A stretch of DNA of 64,000 bases. It comes from Plectosphaerella cucumerina. Lineage: Eukaryota > Ascomycota > Sordariomycetes > Glomerellales > Plectosphaerellaceae. Numbering within the stretch: the first letter of the stretch is position 1; every line of letters starts with the position of its first letter. The notes beneath the pieces are model-generated. The model saw only the letters and a list, made by a program, of their open reading frames with translations. It was not told the origin of the DNA and made no database searches. The position numbers and the translations under genes are program-made. Location: NCBI GenBank assembly GCA_020746995.1, contig JAGPXD010000007.1, forward strand, positions 248,001 to 312,000, given 5' to 3'. This document shows, piece after piece, positions 1-10,643 of the stretch.

Positions 1-111
1 GGACTTGTCCTTCCAGCGGAAACCGCCTTGCTTGCGCTCGCGGGGCGGGCCGCGGTCTTTTGATCGGTCGCGTCGCGGGGATCGCGAGCGTTTGTTCGAT
101 GAGTCCTCCAT
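1..111 (-). CDS. N-terminal fragment of an Arg/Ser-rich protein (partial)
   Basis: Reading the complement leftwards from the ATG at 111 gives 37 codons, open to the window edge, so only the first 37 residues are visible. They are highly basic: an SRSPRRDRS-type stretch, then KDRGPPRERKQ and GGFRWKDK. RS/RD-rich N-termini of this kind are common in nuclear splicing and RNA-binding proteins, which is a guess at the class only; there is no domain to identify. The 256 bases up to the next gene contain the presumed promoter. An overlapping plus-strand ORF (5-193) is lower-quality and is treated as a shadow. Confidence 0.55.
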   Translation of the reverse strand, partial: MEDSSNKRSRSPRRDRSKDRGPPRERKQGGFRWKDKS

Positions 112-367
112 GGCGGGAGACGTGGGTAGAGATGATGTGGTAGGGAGGAGGTTTCGCAGAGGAAGTCTGCCGAAGTCAAGGTGCTGCCTGTGACAGTATT
201 GATGTGCTCGGCGACGTCAATTTTTAGCGGGGCAGTCGTTGTCTGGGAGTGACATCAGCGCCGCCTCGGTGCTTTTCTCCCTTCCGCAACTGCGCAGCAA
301 CGACATGATCATTCTCGATACTCGTGACCGATATTACTATCTGAGCTCTCTGAAACCCGATCCAAAG

Positions 368-1667
368 TCATGAGTCCAAGCTGCTCTCGAGCTCGGCAAT
401 CTTCTGCCTGACGACCTCGTCCGCATCCTTCAGCGCGTCTCTCAACACGACCTCGGATTGCTGGCCGGCGAGCCACCAGGGCGCAATGTGTGCAATCAGT
501 CGATCCAGCGCAATAATTTGAGCCCAGACCTTCTGATCGATGCCTTTCAGCGGTGTCGCCACACCGAGACTCTCCAGCTTCTCATGGTACACCGCGGTGA
601 ACCACTTTGGCCAGTTCCCGGCACCACCGACGAACTCGTTCACGAACTCTTCCGTCTTCGGGAAGAAGCCCGAGAACTCATAGTCGACGATCCCTGTGAT
701 TTGCGGCGGGTTCCCACTGACGAGGATGTTCCGAGGGAACAGGTCCCCATGAGTGAAGACGAACGCTCTCTCGTCAGGTGCACCAGGAACTGAATGCAGA
801 GCGAGCAGAGGTAAGTGTGTCCGCGGCAAACCCTCGAATGACGGACCCGAGATGTCGGTTGGGAGCATAGACATCCACTGTCTCGGCTTCGTAGAGGGCG
901 CTTTCCAGCCGCATCTGGTAGTACTCAACCAGTGAAGCTGACCGCTTTGCTCGAGGGGCTGCGTCGACAGGCACGCCAATGAGGCCCTGGGCTTTCGTTG
1001 CAGGGAATCCTGATCCCTTGCTTCCCATCGCCAGAGACAGATCTGCAGATTCTTGGTCGCAGAAGAGGAGGTTCCCGCTGTGCCTGATGGCTGGGATCTC
1101 GCGTCGCCAGCTCGCCACCATATCTGCAAGTTGATGTGCCAGACTCGACATGGCTGGCTGATCCCACTCCTCCGGTACCAAAAGCTCCCCGGGTACTCTG
1201 GTCATGAGAATCCATCCCCCGTTGTACTCGCCCGAATCGAGTGCAGGCGCCCCCATGCTGTCACAGGCATCGCCATTCGGGGATATTCTCACCAAGCTCC
1301 GCCCATCTTCTGACCATGCGCGTACCCTGGGAGCAGGTACCTCGGGACAGTGGATTTCCATCAACCGCAGACAGGCCACTTCGTTCTGGATTTTGTCTGA
1401 TCTGAAGAATCGGCCGGACAACTTGAACACCATATCCTCGACCTCAGATGATGCCTCGTGGAACAAGGCAGTGCCCAGGGTCCTACCCCGATCAATCTTG
1501 ATGTGGTAGATCCTATTGTTAAATGACCGTCCTGAGGGAAGCTGGTCCACCGAAACGACTGCATAGCCGGGGAACACTGCTTCCAAGAGATTACTGATGT
1601 TTTTCGCAGACATGCGAACACCATGGAGGGGCTGATGCGGCGGAGTCTGAGGCCGGAGTGTGGACAT
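368..1667 (-). CDS. Aminoglycoside/choline phosphotransferase-like (APH family) protein, apparent frameshift
   Basis: Two overlapping minus frames together spell one kinase-like protein. Frame 1, from ATG 1667 (or 1613), has the N-lobe, including a FNNRIYHIKI strand and a long ATP-lobe helix region. Frame 2, ending at 368, has the C-lobe with the APH catalytic loop HGDLFPRNILV (about 720-752) and the metal-binding IVDYEFSGF (DxE type). The join falls at about 812-840 and needs a +1 shift. I tested GT-AG pairs there and found no convincing intron: the obvious candidates have the wrong length modulo 3 or remove conserved-looking residues. It may be a sequencing error, a rare intron or a disabled gene. 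Members of this family in fungi are mostly of unknown substrate; antibiotic resistance should not be assumed. Family assignment is firm, intactness is not. Confidence 0.7.
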
Positions 1668-3263
1668 GTTAAGCTGGTTCCTAAGAGCCCAGAAGGCAGA
1701 GGAGAATCGGCAAGTTGATTTCCAACGGAGTCGGCTGCTACTGATCGGGGGCCAAGCGGGCGAATTTGACAAGAATCATGGGACACTGTTGGGCAAGCCT
1801 TACATATTGAGGGGCTGGATATATGGCGGCAAATTCCTTTCTGTCTTGCAGCCAAGTGGCCTGCGCAGGCACTTTGTCCTTGCCTCCTTTCCTCCTTGCC
1901 CCAGATACCCATGTCGGGCATCGGCCTGACTCACTCGGCCAATCAGCAGCTGCATCGATGCACTGCTATTGGATTGCCGGACTGACGCAATGCTGGAGTT
2001 CCCCAGTCGTCCAACCTTGACCCCGTGCTGACGATTTGATAGAGAGTTTCTCAAACGCGCGAAGGGCAGGGGTTTCCTGCGCTACTCCAATATGATGCAT
2101 GCTGGGGCTGCCACCCGTAGCTTCTGTTGCATCCTCCCATCTGGGGAGATCTTGCTTCGATATGAGTCCAGGTTCGGACGGCGTCGAATCTTGCTGGGCC
2201 TGGTCCACCGGCCTCGACGTGTACGTCCGTGGCAGCACCATATGCCTGCATTGTAGTCAACTAAGCGATGCTCTGAAACTCGAGGGGCTGAGCCCGACGC
2301 AGCAGTTCGCTGAGCAATGGACCAGGTCTTGTCGGCTCTTGGCGGGCAATGCTGAGAGATGCCAAGCGAAGCCATCTTACTGGGAACCACGCATCACTAG
2401 ACAACAAAGGCGTTCCAGGGGGCCCAATAAGCAAGCCTGTGATGCCGGCTATGTCTTCAAGTGTCATTGCCATGGCAACAACACAACCAGAGACTACTTA
2501 TACAAGCAGGAACCAGGAAGAGGCGAAGACAAAACTGATGAACCGGACTTTCTTCGATCTATGACCCGGGGCTTTCACTCATGCACTCGGTACCCATGGC
2601 CTGAATAATGACTGTCAATTGCCGGAGTCCGTCGTTAGTCCTGAGCCCTTGGCACAACTTCGACCCGACCATTCCCTCTTTATCCACCCACTCTGCTTGA
2701 CTAACATTGGTCAAGGACACATTGTGAAGACACAACGTGGAGCTGCATGCGAGCACCTTTGTTTCGGGCCTCTCTTGGAAAGGTTCCCGTTCTGCTCGGT
2801 GGCCGTCGGAGCCCGAGACGGCGCCGGCTGCGTTAGGTCCAACTTGATTTGGACATCGCCCCGTTGTTTTTGGGCATGACATCCGTGAACCCTCACCGCC
2901 CATGACCGCGGGGCAAGATGCTGGCCATTCGGATGTCCTGGGAACTGCACCGGTCATTGATTTAACCTACACGGGGATAAAGTGTTACAAAGCACCAGAC
3001 TTGAAGCTGGCTTCATGCTCATCCAACCTGCAGCAGGCGCCGCCTGATTACCAATGTTCTTTCGTTTTCAGGCACCTGCATCGGTGGATCTCAATTGAGG
3101 CTTCTTGTCATCTGTTTCGAAATCAAGAATGACCAGCCATCGCCAAGTTCACCCGTCAGCTACATGGCTTCTGAGCGAACCCACTGTTGCCTATATCTCT
3201 ACTCATTGATCTCGTTCATCCACAGCAATCACCCTACTACTCTGGTTTCATTACAGAACAGCC
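1668..3263. other. Intergenic, about 1.6 kb, shared upstream region of the APH-like and SDR genes
   Basis: The divergent genes at 1667 (minus) and 3264 (plus) are fed from this stretch. Short ORFs occur on both strands, for example 2099-2608 plus and 2261-2473 minus, but none has a recognisable domain, and none is joined to another by plausible splice sites. I see no RNA gene or repeat. Confidence 0.5.
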
Positions 3264-4342
3264 ATGTCTTTCTTCACTCCTATCCGAGCCTCAAACGCCC
3301 TCATCACTGAGGCAGACGTCCCCAAGGTCTCCGTCTTTGTCGGCGGTACAGACGGCATTGGCAAATCTACCCTGACAAACCTCGTTTCCAGGGGCTTTCC
3401 CATCAAGGTTTATGTCGTGGGCCGCGACGAGGCCCGCCATCAGGCTCTGCTGGATGACCTCAGAGCTTCCAACCCGAAGGCTACCCTGATCTATGTTGAG
3501 GGTCAGATCTCTCTGGTAGCAGACTCCCAGCGAATTGCGAACCAGATCGCCGCCCAGGAGGAGAATATTGATCTTCTTTTCCTCTCGGCAGGCTACTTGC
3601 CTTTCACCGGTCGTCAAGGTAAGCAGGCTGGGTCATGTCCGAGGTGTCAAAGCTGATCCTCTCCACAGAGACTTCCGAAGGTCTGGAGGCGGCCCAGGTT
3701 GTGTCTTACTACAGCCACGTCGTTTTCATCACACAACTTCTGCCTCATCTCAGACGGGCCGCCAAGACGTGGGGATCTGCCCGTGTTGTCAACATCCTTG
3801 CTGCTGGTCAAGAGACGACCAATATTTTCCTCGACGATCTGCAGCTCAAGCACCCCGGCCGATTCAGCATTCCTACTTATGGTGCACACGCCGCTACCTC
3901 GGTGACCCTGACTCTGAAGCGCATTGCGGAGGAACCTGAAAACAAGGACATTGTTTTCATCCATTCGCATCCTGGTCGTGTCAGCACGGGTCTCTTCATG
4001 AAAAGTTGGGCCGGCCAGTTCGATCCCACCAAGACCACCGCTCCTCCGCCCCAGAAGACACTTGTCGAGCTGACACCAGAAGAATCAGGCGAGAGATGTT
4101 TGTATCTGATCTCGAGCGCAGAGTTTGGGGGCAGTGGCGTGCCTGTGCAGAATGGGCGACAGCCTGCGCAGACTCTGGCCCATGGGGCCAATGCTTCGCT
4201 CTTCTCGATTGATGATAAGTTCGAGATTCTCCAGCAGGACAGTCTCTTGGCTGAGCTGGAAGGAATGGGGGCCACGCAGAAGATCTGGGATCATACTTTT
4301 GAGGCTATCAACTCCATCATCAACAAAGCGAAGTCGAATTAG
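3264..4342 (+). CDS. Short-chain dehydrogenase/reductase-like protein (atypical SDR)
   Basis: Two exons, 3264-3618 and 3669-4342, joined across a 50-base intron (GTAAGC donor, CACAG acceptor), give 342 residues. The N-terminal Rossmann fold carries a GGTDGIGKS dinucleotide-binding loop (family pattern TGxxxGIG) at about residues 28-36 and an LSAGY motif corresponding to NAG. At the active-site position the sequence reads PTYGAHAAT: the tyrosine is there but the lysine four residues later (YxxxK) is missing. Many filamentous-fungal SDR paralogues show this loss and their substrates are unknown. No neighbouring genes suggest a biosynthetic cluster. The start is the first ATG of the frame, in a good context (GCC before ATG). 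Expected to be a soluble NAD(P)-binding protein; catalytic activity is doubtful. Confidence 0.85.
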
Positions 4343-4777
4343 ATGCATCTAGATAGAGGTTGCCAGGGGCACCCTGTATTGGAGGACATTAGATATAAAC
4401 GCCACGTTCTCTTGACTTGGACAAGGAAGACATGATACCTCCTCTTCCGATCAGTGTTCGAAGTAAAGTGAGTCGACCGACGACTTGCTGGTTCGCATTT
4501 ACGGAACAGAATATGAAAGGAGTTGAGAGAGACGAGGACACTGAACGACGGCGCATGTTGCGTGTCACATCATTGGGGGCCTACAAATTGGAGCCCACAA
4601 CTTCTGGAGGCAGTTAGTTGTGCCATTCGGATTCGAGGACAATACCTGGGCTGACAATGCTGCGCTATACATGAATGATGGACGTTTGGCATGGGGGGGC
4701 TTCTCTGATAGAATTCAACTGTTTGTCAATTTCATCAAGACATAAACCTTAGGCCTCGTACTGCTGCTCCAGCTACC
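4343..4777. other. Convergent 3' region
   Basis: Lies between the 3' ends of the SDR gene (plus) and the next gene (minus). A short ORF at 4417-4617 has no supporting features. Probably only 3' untranslated sequence. Confidence 0.5.
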
Positions 4778-5392
4778 TCACCTCTCCCTCCAAGGCACCT
4801 CAATCGCCACCGCTCTCATATCCTTCACCACCATGTCGACAACTCCCTTTGCCTCCAGACCCTTGAGCGCCTCCAGCACGGCAGCGTACGTCTCCTTGCT
4901 CAGCCCCTCCCGGCTGTCAGAGTAGACATCCACACCCTCCTTGGTGAACAACGTGGGCGCGAACCAGGTGACGACCCATCGCTCGACGCTGCCGTCGGGG
5001 AGTATTCGCTCACCCCAGCCGAGCACCTCCCAATGCGAGGTGACCCAGAACAGCAGACCGCTGCCGCGCCAGTTCCACGAGGCGGCCGATTCAGCGGTGA
5101 CGGCCGTGTCGACTCCCGCGACAGACTTGAGCTTGCCAGTGGGCACGCCGGCCGAGTCAATAGGTTCGTACTCGACTAGGTCGTCGACGCGCGGGGTACC
5201 GTCTGGTTTTGGGTCAAGAGGGCGGTAGGTGATGCGGACGTTGCGGCTCGATCGCCACATCTCGAGAGTCGAGTGGGTTACCGTCCATGTGCGATGCAGC
5301 CATTCGAGCGGGGGTGAGGGCGTTGATGGGAGGGCGGCGTTTGTGTACTTTGTGGGAGAATGAACATCGATGGTGTTTGGTGGTGTTGCCAT
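4778..5392 (-). CDS. Conserved fungal protein of unknown function, about 204 residues
   Basis: The open frame extends upstream to 5548, but the ATG at 5392 is taken as start because the residues before it look like translated leader. The predicted protein is soluble and Trp-rich: WLHRTWTVTHSTLEMWR near residues 30-46, an NVRITYRPL strand, DDLVEYEP, then WNWRGSGLLFWVTSHWEVLGWGE and ERWVVTWFAPTLF. Alternating hydrophobic strands with conserved Trp and the size suggest a small beta-barrel such as a lipocalin-like fold; that is inference from pattern only. I recognise the family as recurrent in ascomycetes but know no function. No signal peptide from the chosen start, no intron. It is divergent from the next gene, sharing a 615-base promoter. 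Confidence 0.7.
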   Translation of the reverse strand: MATPPNTIDVHSPTKYTNAALPSTPSPPLEWLHRTWTVTHSTLEMWRSSRNVRITYRPLDPKPDGTPRVDDLVEYEPIDSAGVPTGKLKSVAGVDTAVTAESAASWNWRGSGLLFWVTSHWEVLGWGERILPDGSVERWVVTWFAPTLFTKEGVDVYSDSREGLSKETYAAVLEALKGLEAKGVVDMVVKDMRAVAIEVPWRER

Positions 5393-6007
5393 AATGATTT
5401 TGTCGCAAGTTGATGCGAGGTTCGACCAGAGAAGATGGGTATATGCGAGAAGCAATGACGCTGAGATGGTGGCTTTGAAGAGAGACGATGATTGACAATG
5501 GATGAGAGAAGGATGGATGAGGTGTCGTTGCGAAGAAGCACGAGCCAAGGGTCCAATCGTTGCATCTCGTGCTTGACTGGACTGGGGGTTGGTCCGGGAG
5601 CTTGGGCTTCCGGTGCTAAATTGGAAGGTATCAACGGTTGCACGTTTCAGCTGCTAGCTAGGTCGCCTGACGTCATGGCAGAAATGGCTCTCGAAAAAAA
5701 AACCATCCAAAATGATCAGATAAACAACAGATGTATCGAATAACATCAAAAGCCAAGCTCTGACTGCTGGTGCTGGTCAATGATGTTTCGCGAATCACCA
5801 AGGTGTTCAGACTGATTGAAGCTTGAGACGCAATCCCTGTCCTTCCCCAGGTCCCCACTGCGTCCGTCCTAAAAATTCCCGATCCCGCGACTGGACCTCG
5901 CACCTCCAACCTTCCTCACCGCCCGCCATCACGATCAACGACACCTCTTGTGCTCGCTCCCGATACCCCCCGCCTCAACCTAAGCGATTGATCTGCGCGC
6001 CGCCGCA
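5393..6007. other. Divergent promoter region
   Basis: Separates the minus gene starting at 5392 from the plus gene starting at 6008. It contains an A-run near 5695-5703 and a C/T-rich leader just upstream of 6008. No gene is evident. Confidence 0.5.
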
Positions 6008-6697
6008 ATGGACGCAGATGACTATGACGCCGACGCCGATGCGGCCGCCATGGCACAGGCAATGGGCTTCTCGAGCTTCGGCATGCAGGACGACCACCCC
6101 TCCAAGAAGCGCAAATACAACCCCCGCGCCGACGCAGCGACAGATGCTCCGCCTCCACAACGTCACGTCGTCCGACCTTCCCCAGCAACGGGGGCCAACG
6201 CCGAAGCAACTGGCATCAACGCTGAAGCAGCGGGCACCAACGCCGACGTAATCAACCTCGACGAAGACGAAGAAGAGGAAGCCTCAGGCGCAGCCATCAA
6301 CGGCACGGCCCTCGCCTACGTGCAGACCCAGATCGACGAATTGATTGCCGACAGTACCAAGAACACCGAAGAGCCAAGCTCGACACCCCAGCTGCCCATT
6401 GTTGGCTTCTCTCCCGGCAACGGCTTCTCTCTACCGAATCGGCCCAACCCCTCGTGGGGCGTCCAGGTTGGCTCGCCACCGCAGCCCCAACCGGCAGAAC
6501 GAGGAGGCCACAGCCAGGGGCGTGGTCGTCGCGGTGGTGGTCACGGACAGCATGGAGTAGGGAGCGACAACGGAAAGCCGTGGTGGGATGGATACTACGA
6601 CACCAGGTCGAACGAGAATCCATGGCAATATCTGGAGAAGGACGCGGGCCTTCAACCCCACGGGTCCTGGGAGCTAAAGGCAGCCAGCTCGGGCTGA
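6008..6697 (+). CDS. Conserved fungal acidic/RGG protein of unknown function
   Basis: Single-exon frame of 229 residues from the first good ATG. The N-terminus is acidic (MDADDYDADADAA) and runs into AQAMGFSSFG and a basic KKRKYNP block that could act as a nuclear localisation signal. An acidic DEDEEEE run follows near residues 85-91, then Pro/Gln-rich sequence, an RGRRGGGHG RGG-like segment near 165-180, and a C-terminal motif with PWWDGYYDTRSNENPWQ. The head and tail motifs recur together in ascomycete proteins that I cannot tie to a function. The RGG-like stretch suggests RNA contact, as inference. The C-terminus might extend through an unseen intron into the open sequence at 6700-7025, but I found no good donor. 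Confidence 0.7.
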   Translation: MDADDYDADADAAAMAQAMGFSSFGMQDDHPSKKRKYNPRADAATDAPPPQRHVVRPSPATGANAEATGINAEAAGTNADVINLDEDEEEEASGAAINGTALAYVQTQIDELIADSTKNTEEPSSTPQLPIVGFSPGNGFSLPNRPNPSWGVQVGSPPQPQPAERGGHSQGRGRRGGGHGQHGVGSDNGKPWWDGYYDTRSNENPWQYLEKDAGLQPHGSWELKAASSG

Positions 6698-8159
6698 GAG
6701 AGCTCCATTCGAAAACACTCGACACGGAAGACCGCACGAGAGCAAAGCGGTATCACGGTCCAGCGCACCTACGAACACCAAGACGCCCATCACTTTTCAC
6801 CACCTCGGCATGTCACGTGATCATCTCAATGACACAGCAACATTCGCCCACCCGCATCAACCCCAGAGGGGCCTCGGCCACCCTCGATCGTCGGGCCGGC
6901 ATGGCCAGCGGGAGACATCTGGTGCGACTACGGCCACAGGACAAGGGGGGGCACAGCATCACGCCGGGCCAACCGCGTCACGCTTCAGCGCCGCATCGAC
7001 AGGGTCATATGGAACTTGGTCATGATTACTGATACTCCACGGACGGAAGAAAATCACACTACGGCCACCGTTCTCGCCATGGCGCCCGCCCTGACGGTCC
7101 CCTCGATGGGAAGATGGATCCCAGGAACACCCCCCCGGGTGCAGGCCGTTGCTCGTCTGCCCCCATACTGCCCGGAAAAGGAGACCTGTCCACCCTCGAA
7201 TAGGAAAAGCCCCCCATCATATTACGTCGAGCCTCCGTTTCCCTTCCATCACGCCCCCGGGCTCGCTGCTGCTGCCCCGCCTGGTGTCTGTTCTCCCGGG
7301 CCGAGCTCCTGGGCGTCCTTCTCCCCCGCCAGCCAGCGCCCCGTCTCCCCTCCAACCCTGATGGAGGTGGTGTACTTTTAGCAGCCCCCTTGTTTTCGGC
7401 CAGGAAAATGCCGTCCTTAGTCCAATCATAAATCGTAAGAGGTCGTGAAGAAAACCGCCCGCCTGGAAACCTGCGAGAGAAGAGGCACGTCACGCACACG
7501 CCCTCCCTCGCCCTCTCCACCCGCACTCGACGGCCTGCCGGTCTCTCCCCCCTCCCTGGCTCCCCGCCCCTGGTTCCCCTGCGCAAGCCAAGGGGTCGGC
7601 CGGCGCCTGCGTTGCGCCGTGGGCCACTTGGCCCCCTCTGATCGCACGCCCTGGCCCCCTTCACGCCCAGTTGTCCCCTGGCGGCGGGCCGTAAAAGCAG
7701 CGTCAGATCGGGGCGGCTATGCACCCCGCGGATCCAGCCGCCGCCCTGCCCATCTCACACACCCACCGGTCTGCGGCTCGTGCCGCACCCGTTCGATTGT
7801 GCCCGAGACCCCACGGCCGCGGGGGCAGGGGCCCGGGGGGAGAGGGGGGCGTGTCGTCAGTAAGAGAAAACAGAAAACAAAAGATGGTGTGAAAACAAGA
7901 TTTCGCCGCCGCTGGCATCTCGCTGGTGCTGCAGCTTGCATGAGTTGACCGCCTTCTTCGCTCGCTTGCATGGGTTCGTGCTAATGTAGGGGATGGGAAA
8001 ATCAACGACACGCTAGAAGATTGGCGGAGCCGTTCTGCTGGGAATGCGGCTCTGCCGACGCCCCCTGCCCTCTCGACGCTCGGCGATCCACGCGGCTGCG
8101 AATTCGCTGGTGCGCGCATTCACCGGGTCGCCAGAGAGCGGGAAGCTCGCAATCAGAAT
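6698..8159. other. Intergenic, about 1.5 kb, GC-rich
   Basis: Convergent region between the gene ending at 6697 and the KxDL gene ending at 8160. Several long ORFs exist (notably 7059-7724 minus) but they are Arg/Gly/Pro-rich translations typical of GC-rich non-coding sequence, with no domain. A full TCACGTGA palindrome sits at 813-820 within the 6.8 kb line (6813-6820). No RNA gene seen. Confidence 0.5.
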
Positions 8160-8926
8160 TCAGTAGGCATCGGGCGAGGGGTACCGCGCGCGCGCCTTGT
8201 TGTACTCCTTGGTGTGCTTCCGCGAGGCCTTGCTCTTCATGGAACTGGGGAGTCGGGTCAGCGGGGGAAATTCAGCGGGCTCCAGCTTGATCGCTCGAAA
8301 AGGAGCGGCAAATTGCTCTGGGCGGGTAATACTCACGAGACCTTCTTTTGCGTCCACTCAAGATCGGCGCGGACATCCTGGGCATCCCGGTAGCCCTCGG
8401 TGAACCGCTCGCGTGTCTTGGCCAGACGCGCCTGCGCCTTTGCCTGGAGCTCGAGCAGCTCGCGATGCTTGGCATTCAGCTTGCCGGATCTGCGCCAAGT
8501 TAGTCGCGGGGCTCTGAAGATGGGGAAGTCCGGAAATGCCAAAGCCCCCGCCGCCCGCAATCTGCGAACTACGGGAGCTTTTTCGGCCAAGGGCAAAAGT
8601 ACTCACGTCTGAGCCTGGCGCGCAATGTTGCGGTCCAGGGGAATGGGGTCAAAGGTCTGGGCGAAGCGCTCCTGCATGTACTCGTTGAAGTCGACGCCCG
8701 AGGCAGAACCGGCCGACTCAAAGTCGCCGCTGTTGCTGCCGGCGTAGCTCGAGTTGGCGACCGAGTAGCCGCTGGGCTGGCTGTAGGAGTGGCCGGTGCC
8801 GGTGCTCACCGACTCGTCGGTCTCCGGGGGCGACACCGAGTAGGCGTTGATGTTGTAGTCGTACTCTCGGCCCTTGGCGGGAATGTGCATCGGCAGAGAG
8901 TAGGAGGGGGAGTATTGGGCAGACAT
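8160..8926 (-). CDS. KXD1: KxDL-domain protein, BLOC-1 subunit KXD1-like
   Basis: Three exons on the minus strand, 8926-8607, 8489-8337 and 8244-8160, are joined across introns of 117 and 92 bases (both GTGAGT donors; the first has a GACTAAC branch site). The product is 185 residues. The first half is disordered, rich in Ser, Tyr and Gly. The second half is a long amphipathic helix from about residue 90: DPIPLDRNIARQAQT, then SGKLNAKHRELLELQ, then a RADLEWTQKKVSSMK segment that matches the KxDL signature in variant form. In animals KXD1 is part of BLOC-1-related complexes on endosomes and lysosomes; the yeast equivalent acts on endosomal Rab traffic. Assignment rests on the helix pattern and motif, without a search. 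Confidence 0.65.
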
Positions 8927-9227
8927 GGTGGCGGATGAGAGAAAAGATTCAGGGAGAAGAGGGTTTAGGATCTGGCAGATGGGACTGGCAGGTATGCGTT
9001 TGACTCAGAAGTCTCAAGGGAGCAAACACGCGGGTATGCGGTGGGACTAAGGTAAGGTAGGTCGAGTTGGTGGTGCTGTGTGCAAGTGGTACTGGAGAAG
9101 GGGCTTGGATGAGGAGGGTCAAGTAGGACTCGATGAGATGGAGGAAGCCTTGAGGATGATCTTGGGGAATCTTGGAGGAAGGAAAAGGAGGAAAGAATGA
9201 AAAGAAGCCAGACCATCAAAATCACCC

Positions 9228-9235
9228 TTTTTATA
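9228..9235 (-). promoter_or_regulatory. TATA-box-like element upstream of the KxDL gene
   Basis: The complement reads TATAAAAA, about 300 bases upstream of the KxDL start codon at 8926 and in the right orientation. The transcription start is unknown, so it is only a plausible core promoter. Confidence 0.4.
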
Positions 9236-10612
9236 CTTTTTCCTGGACACTCCAAACGGCTCATCTCAGCGTCCCTGACCTAGCTACCTCGAGAGCAACG
9301 GGCCGGCCGGCTCAAGTGGCAGACCTGGTCAAAGCACCTCCCGGCCATCAACCCCGCTCCATGGCATGTCATGGATTCTCCCGACATGGGATGATGGGCC
9401 GGAGGCAACTGACAATGGCAGCGGGAGTTGGTGGTGGTGGTGGCGGCGGCCAGCAAACGACGACGACGAGACCGCAAGGGCTTGGCTAGATGCCGGGCCC
9501 CTGGCCCGATTCTTGCTCGTAAAAGGGGCAAGGAGGAGGAATAGAGCCGGCGTCTCCCCCAGGCCGCTCGTCCCAGCCATTGAGGGTCCTGGTAGAGTTG
9601 ATGGTGGTCCTGCTAGCTCCTGCCATGGGGTGACCGGTGGACTCTGCGGGCGAAGCTGTCGTCCGCACGGGGTGTGGGAAGCCAACGGCATGCCTCGCAG
9701 GTCCGGTCCGGACACGTCTGGCCGGCCTATAAAACGGAGGTGAGCAGGGTATGAGAGACGCGATGTGGAAGCATGCATGTGCCGAGACGAGGGTCAGCGA
9801 GCATATGGACGGCGGTGCCGAATAGGGGCAAGTGATATGTCTGCATGGCAGGCCATGAAGAGGGGAAAAGTCAAGAAAGTGTGTGTGTGAAAGAAAACGA
9901 CGGCCAGACTTGGAGCATGCAGTGGGGGGGCGTGGAAGAGGGCAACGATATCCTGCAGGACGAACGGGGTGGGAGACAGGAGTGACGATAGTGTAGGCCT
10001 GTCTGTGTGGACTGCCCCCGAGGATGCATCTAGATGATTTGATGACGAGCCGGCCCACACGTATCACCATGCGAGCCGGCTGCAGGAAACTTTGTGGCCC
10101 CGCGGAAGCAAGTGAGGCGTGGGTGTAGCATGGCGAACCGTTCCCATGCAACCAAGGATCTCGCACACAAGCACACCGCACGGGGTGGTGGCGGACGAGG
10201 AGGATGATGGCCGGGGAGGGCTAAGGAGTGAAGAGAGGTGCATACAGCACGGAACAGAGAGGAGAAACAGAAGCCGGAGCAAGATGAAGGTGGACCAGGG
10301 CCGTCCGTCTACGAATCGGGCGAGCGGTGGTCATGGACAGACACAGGCTCGTGAGAGGTGGGATATGATGGGATGGAACGGGATGGATGAGAAAACGGGG
10401 GATGGGATGGGATGCGTCTCCGGCCGGGTCGAGTCCTCCAACTCCACTCCCACGTCCGGCTGGCCGTCCACAAACGAGCCGACGCTAAGAGGGCGAAGAG
10501 GTGGGATAGACCCTCCTCGGCTTGGGCTACGCCCCCGGGTGAAGGTCAAGAGGAGGGCGGGATGGAGCGTCTGGACAAAAGCAGCGGCGGATCTCCGTTG
10601 ATGTCGGTTTCT

Positions 10613-10643
10613 GTCTCGCTCTCTCGCTCTCTCGCTCTCTCGC
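10613..10643. repeat. Short tandem repeat, 8-base unit CTCTCGCT
   Basis: About four nearly perfect head-to-tail copies of CTCTCGCT inside the 5 kb gene-free stretch. Simple-sequence DNA, not in any gene model. Confidence 0.8.

Noticed and set aside
5..193. 62-codon plus ORF at the left edge
   Set aside because: Opposes the RS-rich minus frame, which has a better start and composition; no domain.
2261..2473. 70-codon minus ORF starting MAMTLEDIAGITGLL
   Set aside because: Locally protein-like but has no family match I can name, and no splice sites joining it to the APH-like gene.
7059..7724. 221-codon minus ORF in the GC-rich gap after the acidic/RGG gene
   Set aside because: Arg/Gly/Pro-dominated translation, no domain, overlapping ORFs on the other strand of similar length; typical of GC-rich non-coding DNA.
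9486..10181. 231-codon minus ORF in the 5 kb gene-free stretch
   Set aside because: No domain, odd composition (Ser/Pro/His/Cys), and several competing ORFs in the same interval.
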